A stretch of 49,618 nt of DNA from Leifsonia sp. CL147. Lineage in GTDB: Bacteria > Actinomycetota > Actinomycetes > Actinomycetales > Microbacteriaceae. The stretch covers positions 219,471-269,088 of the forward strand of contig NZ_FOTM01000002.1 of the NCBI RefSeq assembly GCF_900114565.1, given 5' to 3'. Within the stretch, counting starts at the first letter, position 1. Each line of letters starts with the position of its first letter. Made by a program: the position numbers and the translations under genes. The notes under the pieces are model-generated. The model searched no databases. It saw only the letters and a list, made by a program, of their open reading frames with translations, and had not been told where the DNA came from. Below, piece by piece: positions 38,068 through 46,634 of this stretch.

Positions 38068-38107
38068 AAATTTTCTCTTGCGCTTTTCGGGAACCTGGCA
38101 ATAAGCT
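38068..38107 (+). promoter_or_regulatory. Candidate WhiB7-type promoter of the ABC exporter operon
   Basis: TTGCGC (38078-38083) and TAAGCT (38102-38107) are separated by 18 bp. Exactly three bases upstream of TTGCGC lies AAATTTT (38068-38074), an AT-rich block in a very GC-rich genome. WhiB7-dependent promoters in mycobacteria and Streptomyces have an AT-rich block three bases upstream of the -35. The match is by position and composition, so it is a prediction. Confidence 0.5.
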
Positions 38108-38163
38108 GTAGGGCTGCCTTGTCGCGGCATAACGGACGTGTACATCGAGGCTGGGAGGACGCC

Positions 38164-38250
38164 ATGACGACGATCGAGACCGCACGAAAGCTCACCGTGC
38201 CCGGGTTCGTCGCTGCCGTCACGGCCGACGCCCGACCGTCCGGGCGGTAG
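38164..38250 (+). CDS. 28-codon leader ORF upstream of the ABC exporter
   Basis: A small open frame starting ATG at 38164 with an excellent ribosome site (GGAGG, five bases away) and encoding 28 residues: [19 protein letters not shown], then TADARPSGR and TAG. The region up to the exporter start at 38420 is otherwise without a gene. A GCCCG/CGGGC hairpin (38230-38245) covers the last codons. The exporter gene itself has a poor ribosome site. Arrangement suggests a leader peptide for translation-coupled attenuation, as found before many antibiotic-induced transporter genes. Coding is supported by the ribosome site only. Confidence 0.5.
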   Translation: MTTIETARKLTVPGFVAAVTADARPSGR

Positions 38251-38419
38251 CTCTCCGCCCCTCGCCGCGCGCCGCCGCGCACGACACCCGGGAACGACTG
38301 CAGACGCTCCCCCGCATCCCCACCACGAGACCCGCCATCCTCGGCGCGTCTTCGGCGACTCCTCCGCGTGCTCGCCGCCGGCTCCACGACGTCGGACACT
38401 CACAGAAAACGGATCATCC

Positions 38420-40279
38420 ATGTCTGTCGCCCAGACTCCGAACACTCAGACTTCGAAGACCACCGCGAAGCGGAAGAGCACCGCGCGCATCCTGCTGCGC
38501 ATCCTCCCGTTCGCGAAGTCCGCTGCGCCCCGCATCGTGCTCGGCATGGTGGCCGCGCTGCTGGCGAGCCTCGTCGCCCTGAGCATCCCGCAGGTGCTGC
38601 GCTGGCTGGTCGACGGCCCGCTCTCGGCCGGTGACCCGGCAGCCGTGTGGCCTGCGGCCCTGCTCGTGGTCGGGCTGGGTGCGGCGGAGGCCGTGTTCAT
38701 CTCGCTGCGCCGCTGGTTCGTGCTGACCCCGGGCACCCATGTGGAGGCGCGGATGCGGAACGCGCTGTACGCGCAGCTGCAGGATCTGCCGGTCGCCTTC
38801 CACGACCGCTGGCCCAGTGGGCAGCTGCTGTCGCGCGCCGTCAGCGACCTGAGCCTGATCCGCCGCTGGCTGTCGTTCGGCATCGTGCTGCTGGTGGTCA
38901 ATGTCGTCACGATCGTGGTCGGGTTCGCCATCCTGATCGGCTGGAACTGGATCCTCGGGCTCATCTTCCTGGTGTGCTCCATCCCGCTCTGGATCTACGG
39001 CTTCGTGTTCGAGAACAAGTACTCCGTCATCGCGCGGCGCAGCCAGGATCAGGCGGGCGACCTGGCGACGGCTGTCGAGGAGTCGGTGCACGGCATCCGC
39101 GTCCTCAAGGCGTTCGGCCGGGGCAAGCACGCGCTGAAGAGCTTCGAGTCGCGCGCCGAGCAGCTCCGCGGCACGGAGATCGCCAAGGCGAAGGCCATCG
39201 CGGGAATCTGGCTCTGGCTGCTGCTGGTCCCGGATGTCGCGTTCGGCATCTGCCTGGTCGTCGGGGTGTGGCTCTCGGCGCAGGGTCAGCTGTCCGTCGG
39301 CGAGCTGGTGGCGTTCTTCGCCACGGCGACCGTGCTGCGCTTCCCGGTCGAGTCCATCGGCTTCCTGCTGTCGATGACGTTCGACACCCGCACGGCGGCC
39401 GACCGCTTCTTCGACGTGATGGACGAGGTCAATGCGATCACCGATCCCGCAGACCCCAAGCGCATCGCCGAGCCGCGCGGCGAGCTCGTCTTCGACGATG
39501 TGCACTTCCGCTACCAGGACTCGCCGGAGCGCTTCCCGGACCTGCTCGACGGAGTCCGGCTGACGGTGCGCCCGGGGGAGACCATGGCGCTGGTCGGTCT
39601 CACCGGCTCGGGCAAGTCGACGCTGACCGCCCTCACCACCCGGCTGTACGACGTCACCGGCGGTGCGATCACGGTGGACGGCGTGGACGTGCGCGACCTG
39701 ACCCGGTACGACCTGCGCAAGGCGATCGCCATGGCGTTCGAGGACGCGACGCTGTTCTCGGCATCCGTGCGCGACAACGTCCTGCTCGGCCGCGACGACC
39801 TCGACCCGGACTCCGCTGAGGCGGAGCGCGTGCTCGCCGAGGCACTCGATGTGGCGCAGGCCGGCTTCGTCTACGGCCTGCCCGAGGGCGTCGAGACGAA
39901 GGTCGGCGAGGAGGGGCTCAGCCTGTCCGGGGGACAGCGGCAGCGTCTCGCGCTCGCGCGGGCCGTCGCGGCCGACCCGAGCATCCTGGTGCTCGACGAC
40001 CCGCTGTCGGCGCTGGATGTGGACACGGAGGCGCTCGTCGAGGCGGCGCTGCGGCGGGTGCTCGCGTCGACCACCGCGCTGATCGTCGCGCACCGCCCCT
40101 CCACGGTGATGCTCGCCGACCGGGTCGCCCTGCTGGAAGACGGCCGGGTGACCGCGGTCGGCACCCACCATGAACTGCTCGCCACCAGCGAGCACTACCG
40201 CTTCGTCATCTCCAGCCTGGAGGACGAAGAGCCGGACAACGATACGACTGGCGAGATCCTCGAGGAGGCGAACCTGTGA
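38420..40279 (+). CDS. Heterodimeric ABC exporter, subunit with degenerate ATP site
   Basis: A 619-residue type IV (ABCB-like) exporter half-transporter: six-helix membrane domain (about 35-330), then an ATPase domain. Walker A is GLTGSGKST and the signature [14 protein letters not shown] is canonical. The Q-loop Gln is replaced by Glu (AFEDATLF, E441), and the catalytic Glu after Walker B is Asp ([12 protein letters not shown]527). These changes mark the degenerate-site partner of heterodimers such as BmrCD and TM287/288. The stop overlaps the next gene in a GTGA junction. Function is probably drug or lipid export; a leader ORF and candidate WhiB7-type promoter support a drug-response role. 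Confidence 0.9.
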   Translation: MSVAQTPNTQTSKTTAKRKSTARILLRILPFAKSAAPRIVLGMVAALLASLVALSIPQVLRWLVDGPLSAGDPAAVWPAALLVVGLGAAEAVFISLRRWFVLTPGTHVEARMRNALYAQLQDLPVAFHDRWPSGQLLSRAVSDLSLIRRWLSFGIVLLVVNVVTIVVGFAILIGWNWILGLIFLVCSIPLWIYGFVFENKYSVIARRSQDQAGDLATAVEESVHGIRVLKAFGRGKHALKSFESRAEQLRGTEIAKAKAIAGIWLWLLLVPDVAFGICLVVGVWLSAQGQLSVGELVAFFATATVLRFPVESIGFLLSMTFDTRTAADRFFDVMDEVNAITDPADPKRIAEPRGELVFDDVHFRYQDSPERFPDLLDGVRLTVRPGETMALVGLTGSGKSTLTALTTRLYDVTGGAITVDGVDVRDLTRYDLRKAIAMAFEDATLFSASVRDNVLLGRDDLDPDSAEAERVLAEALDVAQAGFVYGLPEGVETKVGEEGLSLSGGQRQRLALARAVAADPSILVLDDPLSALDVDTEALVEAALRRVLASTTALIVAHRPSTVMLADRVALLEDGRVTAVGTHHELLATSEHYRFVISSLEDEEPDNDTTGEILEEANL

Positions 40280-42090
40280 GCACGACGACAGTGCTGGGCG
40301 TCGAAGGCGAAGAGCGCAACGACCTCAGCAAAGAGGAGAGCCGGCAGGTCCGGCGCCGTTCGCTGCGCCTGCTGGGCTCGCTGCTGCATCCACTGCGGAT
40401 GCGGCTGCTGCTGACGGCGATCGTGGTCGTGGTGAGCACGGCAGCCCAGGTGGCCGGTCCGGCGCTCATCGCGTTCGGCATCGACAACGGCCTGCCGGCC
40501 CTGCTGAAGCAGGACTGGCTCCCGCTGGCGGCCGCCGGCGTCGCCTACCTGTTCACGGGCGTCATCGGCGCTGCCCTGATCGCGTGGTACACCGTCCTGA
40601 GCGCGCGGATCAGCCAGGCCATCCTGCTCGACCTGCGCAAGCGGGTGTTCCTGCACACGCAGAAGCTGTCGCTGGAGTTCCACGAGTCGTACACCTCCGG
40701 CAGGATCATCTCCCGCCAGACGAGCGACCTCGACTCGATCCGCGAACTGCTCGACTCCGGCATCAACCAGCTGGTGCAGGGCTTCCTGTACATGCTGTTC
40801 ATCGCGGTCGCGCTGTTCTCGATCGACGGGGTCAGCGGTCTGGTGCTGCTCGGGTCGCTGGTGCCGCTGTACTTCCTGACGCGCTGGTTCCAGAAGCGGT
40901 CGCAGGCGCTCTTCCGCATCTCGCGGGTGGCGTCGGCGAAGGTGATCGTGCACTTCGTGGAGACGATGACCGGCATCCGCGCGGTCAAGGCGTTCCGGAA
41001 GGAGAAGCGCAACGAGAAGGAGTTCGGCGGCCTGGTCGAGGAGTACCGGGATGTGAACGCCCGCGTCATCCAGCTGTTCGGGATCTTCGACCCCGGGCTC
41101 GTGATGATCGGCAACGTGACGGTCGGCGTCGTGCTGCTCGTCGGCGGCTTCCGCGTCGCCGACGGCGCTCTCCCGATCGGTGTGCTGCTCGCGGTGCTCC
41201 TGTACACGCGGCGGTTCTTCGACCCGATGGAGGAGATGGCGATGTTCTACAACTCCTACCAGTCGGCCGCGGCGGCGCTGGAGAAGATCTCGGGCGTCCT
41301 CGAAGAGGAGCCCAGCGTCCCGGACCCCGTGAAGCCGGTCGACCTGTGGTCGGCGGAGGGCCACGTGCGCTTCGACGGCGTGACCTTCGCCTACAAGAAG
41401 GACCGGGTCATCCTGCCGGAGTTCACGCTCGACATCCCGGCCGGGCAGACCGTTGCGCTGGTCGGATCGACCGGCGCAGGCAAGTCCACGCTGGCGAAGC
41501 TGATCTCGCGGTTCTACGACCCGAGCGAGGGACGGGTGACGCTGGACGGTGTGGATCTGCGCGATCTGCACCCGAAAGACCTCCGCCGCGCGATCGTGAT
41601 GGTCACGCAGGAGGCGTACCTGTTCAGCGGGTCGGTCGCGGACAACATCGCCCTCGGCAAGCCGGACGCGTCCCGGGAGGAGATCGTCCGGGCGGCGAAG
41701 GCGGTCGGCGCGCACGAGTTCGTCGAGGGCCTGCCCGACGGGTACGACACCGACGTGAACAAGCGGGGAGGCCGGGTGTCCGCCGGACAGCGGCAGCTGA
41801 TCTCGTTCGCCCGGGCGTTCCTGGCCGACCCGGCCGTGCTGATCCTGGACGAGGCCACGAGCTCTCTCGACATCCCGAGCGAGCGGCTGGTCCAGGAGGC
41901 GCTGCAGACGCTGCTCTCGGACCGCACGGCCGTGATCATCGCGCACCGCCTGTCGACGGTCGCGATCGCCGACCGGGTGCTCGTGATGGAGCACGGACGC
42001 GTCGTCGAGGACGGCACGCCCGACGACCTGATCGCCGGCACGGGACGCTTCGCGCAGCTGCACGCGGCGTGGCGGGACTCGCTGGTGTAA
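40276..42090 (+). CDS. Heterodimeric ABC exporter, catalytic-site subunit
   Basis: A 604-residue half-transporter with six helices (about 45-345) and an ATPase domain. Walker A is GSTGAGKST, the Q-loop MVTQEAYLF and Walker [11 protein letters not shown] with catalytic Glu526, all canonical. Its signature is degenerate, VSAGQ at 501-505 instead of LSGGQ. This complements the partner: one ATP site combines this subunit's good Walker motifs with the partner's good LSGGQ, and the other combines both degenerate parts. The GTG at 40276 overlaps the partner's TGA, ensuring coupled 1:1 translation. The operon ends five bases before palindrome array 2. Confidence 0.92.
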   Translation: MSTTTVLGVEGEERNDLSKEESRQVRRRSLRLLGSLLHPLRMRLLLTAIVVVVSTAAQVAGPALIAFGIDNGLPALLKQDWLPLAAAGVAYLFTGVIGAALIAWYTVLSARISQAILLDLRKRVFLHTQKLSLEFHESYTSGRIISRQTSDLDSIRELLDSGINQLVQGFLYMLFIAVALFSIDGVSGLVLLGSLVPLYFLTRWFQKRSQALFRISRVASAKVIVHFVETMTGIRAVKAFRKEKRNEKEFGGLVEEYRDVNARVIQLFGIFDPGLVMIGNVTVGVVLLVGGFRVADGALPIGVLLAVLLYTRRFFDPMEEMAMFYNSYQSAAAALEKISGVLEEEPSVPDPVKPVDLWSAEGHVRFDGVTFAYKKDRVILPEFTLDIPAGQTVALVGSTGAGKSTLAKLISRFYDPSEGRVTLDGVDLRDLHPKDLRRAIVMVTQEAYLFSGSVADNIALGKPDASREEIVRAAKAVGAHEFVEGLPDGYDTDVNKRGGRVSAGQRQLISFARAFLADPAVLILDEATSSLDIPSERLVQEALQTLLSDRTAVIIAHRLSTVAIADRVLVMEHGRVVEDGTPDDLIAGTGRFAQLHAAWRDSLV

Positions 42091-42095
42091 GGCCG

Positions 42096-42436
42096 GCATT
42101 CGTCACGAATGTCGCCCTGGGGTGAGGGGGAGTGCGCATTCGTGACGAATGTCGCCCTAACGCGAGGGGGAGTGCGCATTCGTGACGAATGTCGCCTTGG
42201 GGTGTGGGGGAGTGGACATTCGTGACGAATGTCGCCTTGGGGTGTGGGGGAGTGGACATTCGTGACGAATGTCGCCTTGGGGTGTGGGGGAGTGGACATT
42301 CGTGACGAATGTCGCCTTGGGGTGTGGGGGAGTGGACATTCGTGACGAATGTCGCCCTGGGGTGTGGGGGAGTGGACATTCGTGACGAATGTCGCCTTGG
42401 GGTGTGGGGGAGTGGACATTCGTGACGAATGTCGCC
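42096..42436. repeat. Palindromic repeat array 2 (nine 40-bp units)
   Basis: The 13-nt core ATTCGTSACGAAT recurs at exactly 40-bp steps: 42098, 42138, 42178, 42218, 42258, 42298, 42338, 42378 and 42418. Each is followed by GTCGCC. Between palindromes lies a near-identical filler of about 20 bp (TTGGGGTGTGGGGGAGTGGA or close variants). The first three copies have G rather than A at the outermost left position, and the first has C at the centre while the rest have G. Open frames through this array are artefacts: 40 is not a multiple of three, so each frame repeats the same peptides. Confidence 0.95.
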
Positions 42437-42785
42437 GACGGGCGGCCCGGCGCAGGGCGATCACGACGAGCGGCAGCTCCTGCGCGCCGACCGTGCCGCC
42501 GACGACGAAGGGGAGGCGGTCCGCCGTGGTCGCGCGGCCCTCGCCACTGCGCCCGCCGCAGCAGACGGAGCGCCGGTCGGGCCCGCGGCTCGGGTCACGG
42601 GGAATCGCCTTCTTCTGGGTAGGTCGTCGGCCGCCGGTCGGGCGGAGGAACCTCACCGTTCGGGTCGGTGAGGTTGTCTCACATCCTGTCCCTGCCTGGG
42701 CCTGGCCCGCATCCGGGGGTCCACCTCATTCCGTTTACGTGGAGGCACGGATGAACACCGGGACCCGTGCGGTCATCATGGAGCC
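42437..42785. other. Intergenic region with no convincing gene
   Basis: Between array 2 and the receiver gene. It contains one perfect hairpin (AACCTCACC at 42649-42657 pairing with GGTGAGGTT at 42667-42675, nine-base loop). A minus-strand open frame contains a hydrophobic stretch (FVVGGTVGAQELPLVVIALR), but it runs on into the repeat array and matches no family I recognise; a decayed gene cannot be excluded. Confidence 0.5.
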
Positions 42786-43136
42786 ATGTTGTCCCTCCGG
42801 GTGGTGATCGTCGACGACCACGAGCGGTTCCGCGAACAGGCCGCCGAACTGCTCCGGCTGCACTGCTTCACGGTCGTCGGGGACTGCGACACCGCGGCCC
42901 GGGGGGTCGAATTGAGCCGCCGTCTCACACCCGACGTGGTCCTGCTCGACGTCGGCCTGCCCGACGCGAGCGGTTTCGACATCGTGCCCGAGATGCGGGC
43001 GACCGGGGCGGCTGTCGTGCTCACGTCCAGCCGTTCGGCCCAGGACTACGGCAGACGCGTGGCCGACAGCGGCGCGGAGGGGTTCATCAATAAGGACGAG
43101 TTGACCGGTGAGGCGATCCGCACCCTGCTAAGGTAA
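42786..43136 (+). CDS. Single-domain (receiver-only) response regulator
   Basis: A 116-residue CheY-like receiver with no output domain. The acidic pair is Asp10/Asp11 (VIVDDHERFR), the phospho-acceptor Asp55 (VLLDVGLPD), the switch residue Thr80/Ser81 (VLTSS) and the conserved Lys103 (FINKDEL). It is followed four bases later by a LuxR-type regulator and then a histidine kinase, so it probably competes for or relays phosphate from the same kinase. The ATG at 42786 is closely preceded by GGAG. Confidence 0.85.
   Translation: MLSLRVVIVDDHERFREQAAELLRLHCFTVVGDCDTAARGVELSRRLTPDVVLLDVGLPDASGFDIVPEMRATGAAVVLTSSRSAQDYGRRVADSGAEGFINKDELTGEAIRTLLR
43129..43134 (+). promoter_or_regulatory. -10-like element inside the end of the receiver gene
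   Basis: TAAGGT at 43129-43134 overlaps the last codons of the receiver gene and ends six bases before the GTG of the next regulator. This spacing matches the other leaderless starts in the window and suggests the LuxR-type regulator can be transcribed on its own. Confidence 0.4.
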
Positions 43137-43140
43137 GCGC

Positions 43141-43824
43141 GTGAGCGGGGGACAGACAGAGGGTTCTCGCGCGCTCCGGGTGGCCGTCGCCGACGACGCA
43201 GTGCTTCTGCGCGAAGGGATCGGGCAGATCCTGCGTGCGGGCGGCATGCAGGTCGTCGTGTCCGTCGATACCGCTGAGGAGCTCCTCGCCGCGGTCGCGG
43301 AGGAGGACGGGATCGATGCGATCGTCCTCGACATCAAGATGCCGCCCACGCACACCGACGAGGGGCTGCGTGCGCTGGAGCGTCTCCGCGCCGGCGGTTC
43401 GAGGGCCGGCGTCCTGCTCCTCTCGATGTACACGACGGCGTCGTACGCCATCCGCGCCATGAGTGCGGGAAGCGGAACCGGTTACCTGCTGAAGGATCGC
43501 GTCGCCGACGCCGACACACTGGTGACGGCCGTCCGGACGGTCGCCCGCGGGGGATCCGTCGTCGATCCGGAGGTCGTCCAGTTCCTCGTCTCCGCGCGAT
43601 CGTCCGAGGCGGCCGTCGAGGCGCTGTCCGCTCGCGAGCGCGACGTCCTGCGGCTGATGGCCGAGGGCAAGTCGAACGCGGGCATCGCCACCGAGCTGCA
43701 CCTCAGCCTCCGCACGGTCGAGTCGCACATCGGGCACATCATGGCGAAGCTGGGGGTGGAGGACTCGGCCGAAGGGCACCGCCGGGTGCTCGCCGTCCTG
43801 CGCTTCCTCGGCCGGGACGTCTGA
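43141..43824 (+). CDS. NarL/LuxR-family response regulator
   Basis: A 227-residue two-domain transcription factor. The receiver has Asp18/Asp19, phospho-acceptor Asp64 (IVLDIKMPP), Ser95 and Lys118 (GYLLKDR). A LuxR-type helix-turn-helix spans about 162-226 (LSARERDVLRLMAEGKSNAGI, then LHLSLRTVESHIGHIMAKLGV). It begins with GTG and lies five bases upstream of the histidine kinase. It is the likely output of this two-component system; targets are not visible. Confidence 0.93.
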   Translation: MSGGQTEGSRALRVAVADDAVLLREGIGQILRAGGMQVVVSVDTAEELLAAVAEEDGIDAIVLDIKMPPTHTDEGLRALERLRAGGSRAGVLLLSMYTTASYAIRAMSAGSGTGYLLKDRVADADTLVTAVRTVARGGSVVDPEVVQFLVSARSSEAAVEALSARERDVLRLMAEGKSNAGIATELHLSLRTVESHIGHIMAKLGVEDSAEGHRRVLAVLRFLGRDV

Positions 43825-43828
43825 GCTC

Positions 43829-45667
43829 ATGGATCTCGCGCGCCCGGTGTCCGCGCGCTCCACTCCCGCGCCTCCCGAGCGGGAGGCCGAGCTTCGGCGA
43901 CCGGATGCGGGGCGTCTCGGGCTCCGAGCGCTGGCGCTCACCGTCGCGCTCGCCTCCAACGTCCTGGCGCAACTGCTCAGCGCTGTCACGGACGACTACG
44001 GCCCCCGGCCGTCCGGAATCGGCTGGGCGATCGTCTTCGTCGCCGTCGCCGTCGACTACCTCGTGTGCGCGGTGGTCGCCTGGCGTATCGTGCGCAGCCC
44101 CGTCCCCGGCTGGCTGATGGTCGGCGCCGCCCTGTTCTGGTCGGCGGGGGCCTGGTACCCGATGGTGCGGCCGTGGGGATGGGTCTGGCCGTGGATCGAA
44201 GGAGTCACCGACCTGTGGGCCGTGCTGGTCGGGCTTCTCGTGCTCTGCTATCCGACAGGGAGGCTGGCCCGCCGCTTCGATCGGATCGTCGTCCTGGTGG
44301 TGTCGGGCGCCTTCCTGGTGCGGCTGGGCGGCATCCTGCTGTTCGCGTCGCCGGAGCCCGCCGTGTGCGGATGCGCCTTCAACCCGTATGCGGTGCTGCC
44401 GAGCGACACCGCCGATTTCTGGCTCGGGCTGGCGTGGCGGTTCGTCGGCCTGGCCCTGATGCTGACGGTTGCCGCCCGGCTCATCGCGCGGTGGTTCACC
44501 AGCTCGCTTCCGGCCCGCCGCGTGGCCTTCGTCATGCCGCTGGCCATCCTGCTGTGGTGCTTCGGCACGGTCCAGGAGTCGTTGAGCTTCGCTCTGCACT
44601 GGGACGGCGGCTGGCTCCAGTTCGTCCCTCCGGTCGCGATCGCGCTCATCCCGCCCGCTTTCGTCGGCGGTGTGCTGTACGCGAGAGGGCTTCGCTCGCG
44701 CGTGGCCGACTTGGTCATCGTCGCGCGTGACAAGGTGGATCGGGGGCTCTGGGAGTCGAGTCTGGCCCGCACCCTCCACGATCCGTCCCTGCGTGTGTTC
44801 TGGTGGGACGAGCCGCTGCAGCGCTACCAGACGAGCGACGGAGAACCGGCATCGGATGCGGGGCTCACCCAGCGGCCCGGCCGTTCCACCCTCGCGATCG
44901 ACTCGGATCAGGGACCGATCGCGCTCATCGAGCACGACGTCGCCCTCACCCAGGATGACCGGCTGCTCGACGCTGTCTCCTCGGCTCTGCTCCTCTCGGT
45001 CGACAACGACCGGCTCCGGGAACGGCTGGAGCGCACCATCCACGAGTTGCGCGAGTCCCGCCTCCGCATCGTCGAGGAGGGCTATCTGGCCAGACGCAGG
45101 CTGGAGCGCGACCTGCACGACGGCAGCCAGCAGCAGCTCGTCTCGCTGGCGATCAGCCTCCGCATCGCGACGGCCAAAGCCGAGGCGCACGGAGACGAGG
45201 AGCTCGCCGTGGACCTGCGACGTGCAGCGGGCCAGCTCGGCGATGCGCTGCGGGAGCTCCGCGAACTGGCTCGCGGCATCCACCCGACCGTGCTGACCGA
45301 CGGCGACCTCCGCTCGGCGATCGAGGAGCTCGGGATGCGCAGCCACCTGCCGGTCGAGGTCCACATCGACATCGGGGAGCGTCTGCCCGATGTCGTCGAG
45401 GAGACCATCTACTACTGCGTCTCGGAGTGTCTCGCCAACGCGGCGAAGCACGCGCACGCCCGCAACTGCAGCGTGCTCGTGACGCGCACCGACTCCACCG
45501 TGGCGGTCGTCGTGAAGGACGACGGACAGGGCGGGGCGAGGATCGAGCCGGGCGGAGGGCTGGAGGGTCTGCGGGACCGCGTCGAAGCGGTCTCCGGCCG
45601 CGCAGACGTCCGCTCGGTGGAGGGGCTCGGCACGATCATCGAGCTCACCATCCCCGTGCTCGCCTGA
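43829..45667 (+). CDS. NarL-type sensor histidine kinase
   Basis: A 612-residue kinase. The N-terminal half has about eight helices (residues 30-290) without a large external domain, suggesting sensing within or close to the membrane. A GAF-like linker region spans about 300-390. The HisKA_3 dimerisation motif is LERDLHDGSQQQLVSLAISLR with phospho-acceptor His430. The ATPase domain ends with DDGQGGARIEPGGGLEGLRDRVEAVSG. It belongs with the LuxR-type regulator directly upstream; cognate pairing is inferred from adjacency. The stimulus is not known. Confidence 0.92.
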   Translation: MDLARPVSARSTPAPPEREAELRRPDAGRLGLRALALTVALASNVLAQLLSAVTDDYGPRPSGIGWAIVFVAVAVDYLVCAVVAWRIVRSPVPGWLMVGAALFWSAGAWYPMVRPWGWVWPWIEGVTDLWAVLVGLLVLCYPTGRLARRFDRIVVLVVSGAFLVRLGGILLFASPEPAVCGCAFNPYAVLPSDTADFWLGLAWRFVGLALMLTVAARLIARWFTSSLPARRVAFVMPLAILLWCFGTVQESLSFALHWDGGWLQFVPPVAIALIPPAFVGGVLYARGLRSRVADLVIVARDKVDRGLWESSLARTLHDPSLRVFWWDEPLQRYQTSDGEPASDAGLTQRPGRSTLAIDSDQGPIALIEHDVALTQDDRLLDAVSSALLLSVDNDRLRERLERTIHELRESRLRIVEEGYLARRRLERDLHDGSQQQLVSLAISLRIATAKAEAHGDEELAVDLRRAAGQLGDALRELRELARGIHPTVLTDGDLRSAIEELGMRSHLPVEVHIDIGERLPDVVEETIYYCVSECLANAAKHAHARNCSVLVTRTDSTVAVVVKDDGQGGARIEPGGGLEGLRDRVEAVSGRADVRSVEGLGTIIELTIPVLA

Positions 45668-45688
45668 GGCGGGGACGGCGCCCGCCCG

Positions 45689-45706
45689 CGTCTGCTTCGG
45701 CAGGCG
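45689..45706. terminator. Possible terminator between kinase and lipoprotein genes
   Basis: CGTCTGC and GCAGGCG pair (one G-T pair) around a TTCG tetraloop in the 54-bp gap between convergent stop codons. Confidence 0.4.
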
Positions 45707-45721
45707 TCCGCGCGGTGACGG

Positions 45722-46144
45722 CTACTTCGTGGCCGCCCGCGCGGCCCAGACCTGCTGACCGATCGCGAAGGCGGACCAGCCGCCGGGGCAGCCGGCCGAC
45801 TTCGGCGGGATGCCGTCCACCGGCCACCAGCTGTCCTGGATGGTGGGCTTCAGCGTCGCCACCTGCGTCTTGCACACGTTCGGAACGAGCAGCGCCTTGG
45901 ACGTGTAGGTCATGATGGCCGACCCGTCCTGGGTGTCGTAGTCGAGACGGATGAGCGTCGCGTCGTCCGGAACGAACTTCGGGGAGCCGACGATGGCCGT
46001 GTTCGCGGCCTTCATGTCCTTCGCGGTGTCCCAGATCTCCGACTCCACATGCGGTGCGAATGCTGTCACGACGGAGCACCCGGACAAGGCCAGGGCAAGG
46101 GCGGACGTCGTCGCGATGACTCCAGCGGTTCGGATGCGGGGCAC
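45722..46144 (-). CDS. Putative lipoprotein, function unknown
   Basis: A 140-residue protein starting at GTG 46144, preceded by GGAG with five-base spacing. The lipoprotein signal is PRIRTAGVIATTSALALALSGC, with lipobox LSGC and acceptor Cys near residue 23. The mature part has two further Cys (VPNVCKT, SAGCPGG). The C-terminal VDGIPPKSAGCPGGWSAFAIG is distinctive, but I cannot name a family. A start 15 codons further upstream would put a polar stretch before the signal and is less likely. Confidence 0.7.
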   Translation of the reverse strand: MPRIRTAGVIATTSALALALSGCSVVTAFAPHVESEIWDTAKDMKAANTAIVGSPKFVPDDATLIRLDYDTQDGSAIMTYTSKALLVPNVCKTQVATLKPTIQDSWWPVDGIPPKSAGCPGGWSAFAIGQQVWAARAATK

Positions 46145-46205
46145 GGCAGCTCCAGGGGAAAGGGACAGGGATGCACTAGAAGTGAACACTACGGAACTGA
46201 ACGAA

Positions 46206-46634
46206 TCATCGGTCGGAGGGATGATTCCGGCCGTTCTCCCCGGAGGGCTCCGGCTCCGGTTCCGACTCCTCGAACAGTACCGGGCTGAGCCGTGCCGCGC
46301 GCATGTCGATCCGGAAGGCGGCGCCGGCGCCGCGGAGGAGCGGCGTGCCTTCGGCCCGGTAGTGCTCCAGCGCGAGGTGCTCGTGCTTCACAGGGGGATG
46401 CCCGCCGGCTCGCACGACGCGCCACCACGGAACCTCGCTGCCGTAGAACGCCATCACCTGCCCGACCATGCGTGCCGCGCGCGATCCGAGCGCCGCCGCC
46501 ACATCCCCGTAGGTCATCACGCGGCCGGGAGGGATGGCGTCGACGACCTCGAGGACCCGGTCCACGAAGGAGTCCGGATGGCCGGACGAACCCGGACGGT
46601 CGGACGAGTCCGGACGGTCAGAGATCGAGGGCAC
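46206..46634 (-). CDS. Alkyltransferase-like protein (ATL, MGMT family)
   Basis: A 142-residue member of the O6-alkylguanine-DNA alkyltransferase family lacking the active-site Cys: the usual PCHRV is PWWRV at 69-73. The DNA-binding helix region is intact (PPGRVMTYGDVAAALGSRAARMVGQVM). ATL proteins bind O6-alkylguanine and hand it to nucleotide excision repair instead of removing the alkyl group. The GTG at 46634 overlaps the end of the GNAT gene by 17 bp. The first 22 residues are a repetitive Asp/Pro/Ser stretch, so a start nearer FVDRVLEVV is possible. Confidence 0.85.
   Translation of the reverse strand: MPSISDRPDSSDRPGSSGHPDSFVDRVLEVVDAIPPGRVMTYGDVAAALGSRAARMVGQVMAFYGSEVPWWRVVRAGGHPPVKHEHLALEHYRAEGTPLLRGAGAAFRIDMRAARLSPVLFEESEPEPEPSGENGRNHPSDR

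Noticed and set aside
33789-38399. A 1536-residue open frame on the minus strand opposite the LASTG surface protein
   Set aside because: It is antisense to a protein with clear signal peptide, repeats and sorting motif; its own sequence is Arg/Gly-rich and repeats only because the opposite strand repeats.
42096-42436. CRISPR array
   Set aside because: The spacers are near-identical, about 20 bp, and there are no cas genes; the repeat is a tandem 40-bp unit.
41514-42656. Minus-strand open frames through array 2 encoding repeated peptides such as ATFVTNVHSP
   Set aside because: The 40-bp period shifts frame each unit, giving the same three peptides in rotation, and the palindrome lacks stops in all frames. 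There is no ribosome site or codon bias.
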